Positions 6,576 to 8,362 of a DNA stretch of 8,362 bases are shown one piece after another. The notes below the pieces were generated by a model, which had not been told where the DNA came from, ran no database searches, and saw only the letters and a program-made list of their open reading frames with translations. Position 1 is the first letter of the stretch, and each line of letters begins with the position of its first letter. Source of the stretch: an uncultured Lachnospiraceae bacterium (GTDB lineage Bacteria > Bacillota > Clostridia > Lachnospirales > Lachnospiraceae); the NCBI GenBank assembly GCA_910585205.1, contig CAJUCC010000086.1, positions 1-8,362 of the forward strand, written 5' to 3'. A program made the translations under genes and the position numbers.

Positions 6576-8231
6576 ATGGTAACGGTTACGATTGACGGAG
6601 TGGAAAAGGGATACGAAGCGGGGACACCATACGAAGAGATCGCAGCGGCTTATCAGGAACGGTATGACGATACGATCGCACTGGTTATGGTTGACGGGAA
6701 GATTACGGAATTGATGAAGACGCTTACAAGGGACTGTGAGCTTCAGTTTGTCACACTGAAAAATTCGGCCGGCCATAAGGCATATGTGCGGACGGCCATT
6801 ATGCTGTTAATCAAAGCGTTATATGACGTGGAGCCGCGGGAAAACGTGGAGCGGATCAAAGTGGAGTTTGCCGTGGGGCAGGGATATTACTGCAGCCTGA
6901 AAGGGAAAATCCGTGTGGATGAGACGTTGATTGAACGGTTGAATGTACGGATGCAGCAGCTTGTCATGGACAATGTTCCGATTGAAAAAAAGACCTACCC
7001 GCTGGAGGACGGGCTTGCCCTGTTTGACCGGTACGGCATGGAAGACAAAAAGAAGCTGTTCCGGTACCGGAGGAGTTCTTTTGTCAATATTTACCGGATG
7101 GATAACTATTATGACTATTATTATGGCTATATGCTGCCATCGACCGGTTATGTGAAATATTTTAAGGTGATTTCCTATGAGAAAGGTCTGATGCTGCTGC
7201 TTCCCGACCGGAAAGCGCCCAAGACGCTCGATTATTTCGTGCCGCGGGATAAGCTGTTCCATACACTGGAGCAGTCCACGATATGGGGCGAGATGATGCA
7301 GATCAATACGGTCGGCGATCTGAACGACCAGATTTGTCAGGGCGGCATCGCGGAGCTGATACTGGTACAGGAGGCTTTGCAGGAGAGGCGGATTGCGGAG
7401 ATCGCGCAGGAGATTGTGAACAGGGGCGGCGTGAAATTCGTAATGATCGCGGGGCCTTCTTCCTCGGGCAAGACGACGTTTTCTCACAGACTTTCGGTGC
7501 AGCTGCGCTCGTACGGCATGAAACCGCATCCGATTGCCGTGGATGACTATTTCGTGGACAGGATACTCACACCCAGAGACGAAAAGGGCAACTATAACTT
7601 CGAATGCCTGGAAGCGATCGATGTGAAAAAGTTCAATGAAGACATGTGCGCGCTGCTGGCGGGAGAAACGGTGGAACTGCCCACATTTAATTTTAAGACG
7701 GGAAAACGGGAATACAACGGCAATCTGAAAACGCTGGGAGCGGACGACATTCTCGTGATCGAAGGGATTCATGGCCTGAATGATAAAATGTCCGCATCGC
7801 TTCCGGTGGAGAGTAAGTTTAAAATTTATATCAGTGCGCTGACAAGCCTGAATATCGACGACCATAACCGTATCCCGACGACGGACGGCAGACTGCTGCG
7901 CCGTATGGTGCGGGATGCGCGGACACGCGGGACGCCGGCGCAGAAGACGATTGCCATGTGGCAGTCCGTGCGCCGGGGCGAGGAAGAGAATATTTTTCCC
8001 TTTCAGGAGAGCGCCGATGCGACGTTTAACTCCGTGCTGATCTATGAGCTGGCCGTTTTGAAGCAATATGCGGAACCGCTGCTCTACAGCATCAATAAAG
8101 GTACGCCGGAGTATTACGAAGCCAAGAGACTGCTGAAGTTTCTGGAATACTTTGTCGGTGTGGGCAGCGAAAACCTGCCTAAGAATTCGATTGTGCGGGA
8201 ATTTGTAGGAGGCAGTATTTTTAACGTTTAG
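6576..8231 (+). CDS. TGS-domain nucleoside (uridine) kinase
   Basis: A 551-residue cytoplasmic protein that joins threonyl-tRNA-synthetase-like N-terminal domains to a phosphoribulokinase/uridine kinase domain. Residues 1-62 form a TGS-like domain (MVTVTIDGVEKGYEAGTPYEEI). Residues about 65-225 match the second additional domain of ThrRS, including VEFAVGQGYYCSLKG (96-110) and the tyrosine-rich NYYDYYYGYMLPSTGYVKYF (177-196). The kinase domain starts near 285. It has a Walker A loop GPSSSGKTT (293-301), DDYFVDR (323-329, a likely nucleoside or base site), and VIEGIHGL (394-401) as the Walker B-like region. Then RRMVRDARTRGTPAQKTIAMW (442-462) carries the lid arginines. This architecture is known in Firmicutes and Thermotoga as 'nucleoside kinase'; phosphorylation of uridine or cytidine is likely but substrate is unproven. 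It sits 14 bases after the Nif3-like gene and about 10 before rnpB. Confidence 0.93.
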   Translation: MVTVTIDGVEKGYEAGTPYEEIAAAYQERYDDTIALVMVDGKITELMKTLTRDCELQFVTLKNSAGHKAYVRTAIMLLIKALYDVEPRENVERIKVEFAVGQGYYCSLKGKIRVDETLIERLNVRMQQLVMDNVPIEKKTYPLEDGLALFDRYGMEDKKKLFRYRRSSFVNIYRMDNYYDYYYGYMLPSTGYVKYFKVISYEKGLMLLLPDRKAPKTLDYFVPRDKLFHTLEQSTIWGEMMQINTVGDLNDQICQGGIAELILVQEALQERRIAEIAQEIVNRGGVKFVMIAGPSSSGKTTFSHRLSVQLRSYGMKPHPIAVDDYFVDRILTPRDEKGNYNFECLEAIDVKKFNEDMCALLAGETVELPTFNFKTGKREYNGNLKTLGADDILVIEGIHGLNDKMSASLPVESKFKIYISALTSLNIDDHNRIPTTDGRLLRRMVRDARTRGTPAQKTIAMWQSVRRGEEENIFPFQESADATFNSVLIYELAVLKQYAEPLLYSINKGTPEYYEAKRLLKFLEYFVGVGSENLPKNSIVREFVGGSIFNV

Positions 8232-8241
8232 CAAGCAGAAT

Positions 8242-8362
8242 ATGAGTAGGACAAATGATCGCGGCTGCAGGTGCCGAAAGGCCGCAGGTGAGGAAAGTCC
8301 GGGCTTCACAGGGCAGGATGCCGGATAACGTCCGGTGGAGGCGACTCCAAGGATAGTGCAAC
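8242..8362 (+). ncRNA. rnpB: RNase P RNA, class A (5' part, cut by window end)
   Basis: The catalytic RNA that removes 5' leaders from pre-tRNAs. The conserved CR-I element GAGGAAAGTCCGGGC is at 8290-8304, followed by TTCACAGGGCAGGATGCC. A P3-type hairpin is visible, with GCC/GGC closing a GAAA loop at 8273-8282 and CTGC/GCAG outside it. The P8 hairpin CCGGA-TAACG-TCCGG spans 8321-8335. The P9 hairpin TGGAG-GCGA-CTCCA (GNRA loop) spans 8336-8349. AGTGCAAC (8355-8362) is the start of the conserved AGUGCAACAGA element. The arrangement matches E. coli M1 RNA element by element, so this is the class A (ancestral) fold and not the B. subtilis type B. The 5' end is estimated by alignment to the M1 spacing and may be off by several bases. 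About 120 of an expected 350 or so bases are present. No clear promoter is seen; it would have to lie within the kinase gene end. Confidence 0.93.

Noticed and set aside
6819..8309. 496-codon open frame on the - strand across the kinase and rnpB start
   Set aside because: It is in register with the kinase gene and shows the same codon-bias effect. It has no family motifs, and it runs into a structured RNA gene.

Overview
The window is a stretch of bacterial chromosome from a Firmicute, most likely a member of Lachnospiraceae or a close clostridial relative. The grounds are the gene order dgt-dnaG-rpoD-trmK-Nif3, a short primary sigma factor without the large insertion seen in proteobacteria, AGGAGG-type ribosome binding sites before most genes, and an upstream protein resembling the C-terminal part of the flagellar cap protein FliD. 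No taxon was confirmed by a search. All recognised genes lie on the + strand.

Layout: (1) Bases 1-871 hold a possible 3' tail of an upstream gene, then a 249-residue FliD-C-like protein that ends in a clear rho-independent terminator (838-871). (2) Bases 872-1009 are a short non-coding gap with an A-rich inverted repeat and no convincing promoter. (3) Bases 1010-8231 are a tightly packed run of six housekeeping genes: dGTP triphosphohydrolase (dgt), DNA primase (dnaG), primary sigma factor (rpoD), tRNA m1A22 methyltransferase (trmK), a Nif3-like metal protein, and a TGS-domain nucleoside (uridine) kinase. Gaps are 24, about 42, 9, -4 and 14 bases, with no terminator between them, so they probably form one transcription unit. 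(4) From about 8242 to the window end lies the 5' third of RNase P RNA (rnpB, class A fold), starting about 10 bases after the kinase stop.

The run is a clostridial version of the 'macromolecular synthesis' operon. It joins replication initiation (primase), transcription initiation (sigma), dNTP pool control (dGTPase), nucleoside salvage (kinase) and tRNA maturation or modification (TrmK, RNase P RNA). In E. coli this cluster is rpsU-dnaG-rpoD; here dgt takes the upstream place and rpsU is absent from the window.

I found no mobile element, CRISPR array, tRNA or obviously new system. The points most worth a second look are the truncated FliD-like protein, the dyad before dgt, the kinase/rnpB junction, and the degenerate editing-type domain in the kinase. 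Several long antisense reading frames (up to 613 codons) exist, but codon bias in the sense genes explains them.
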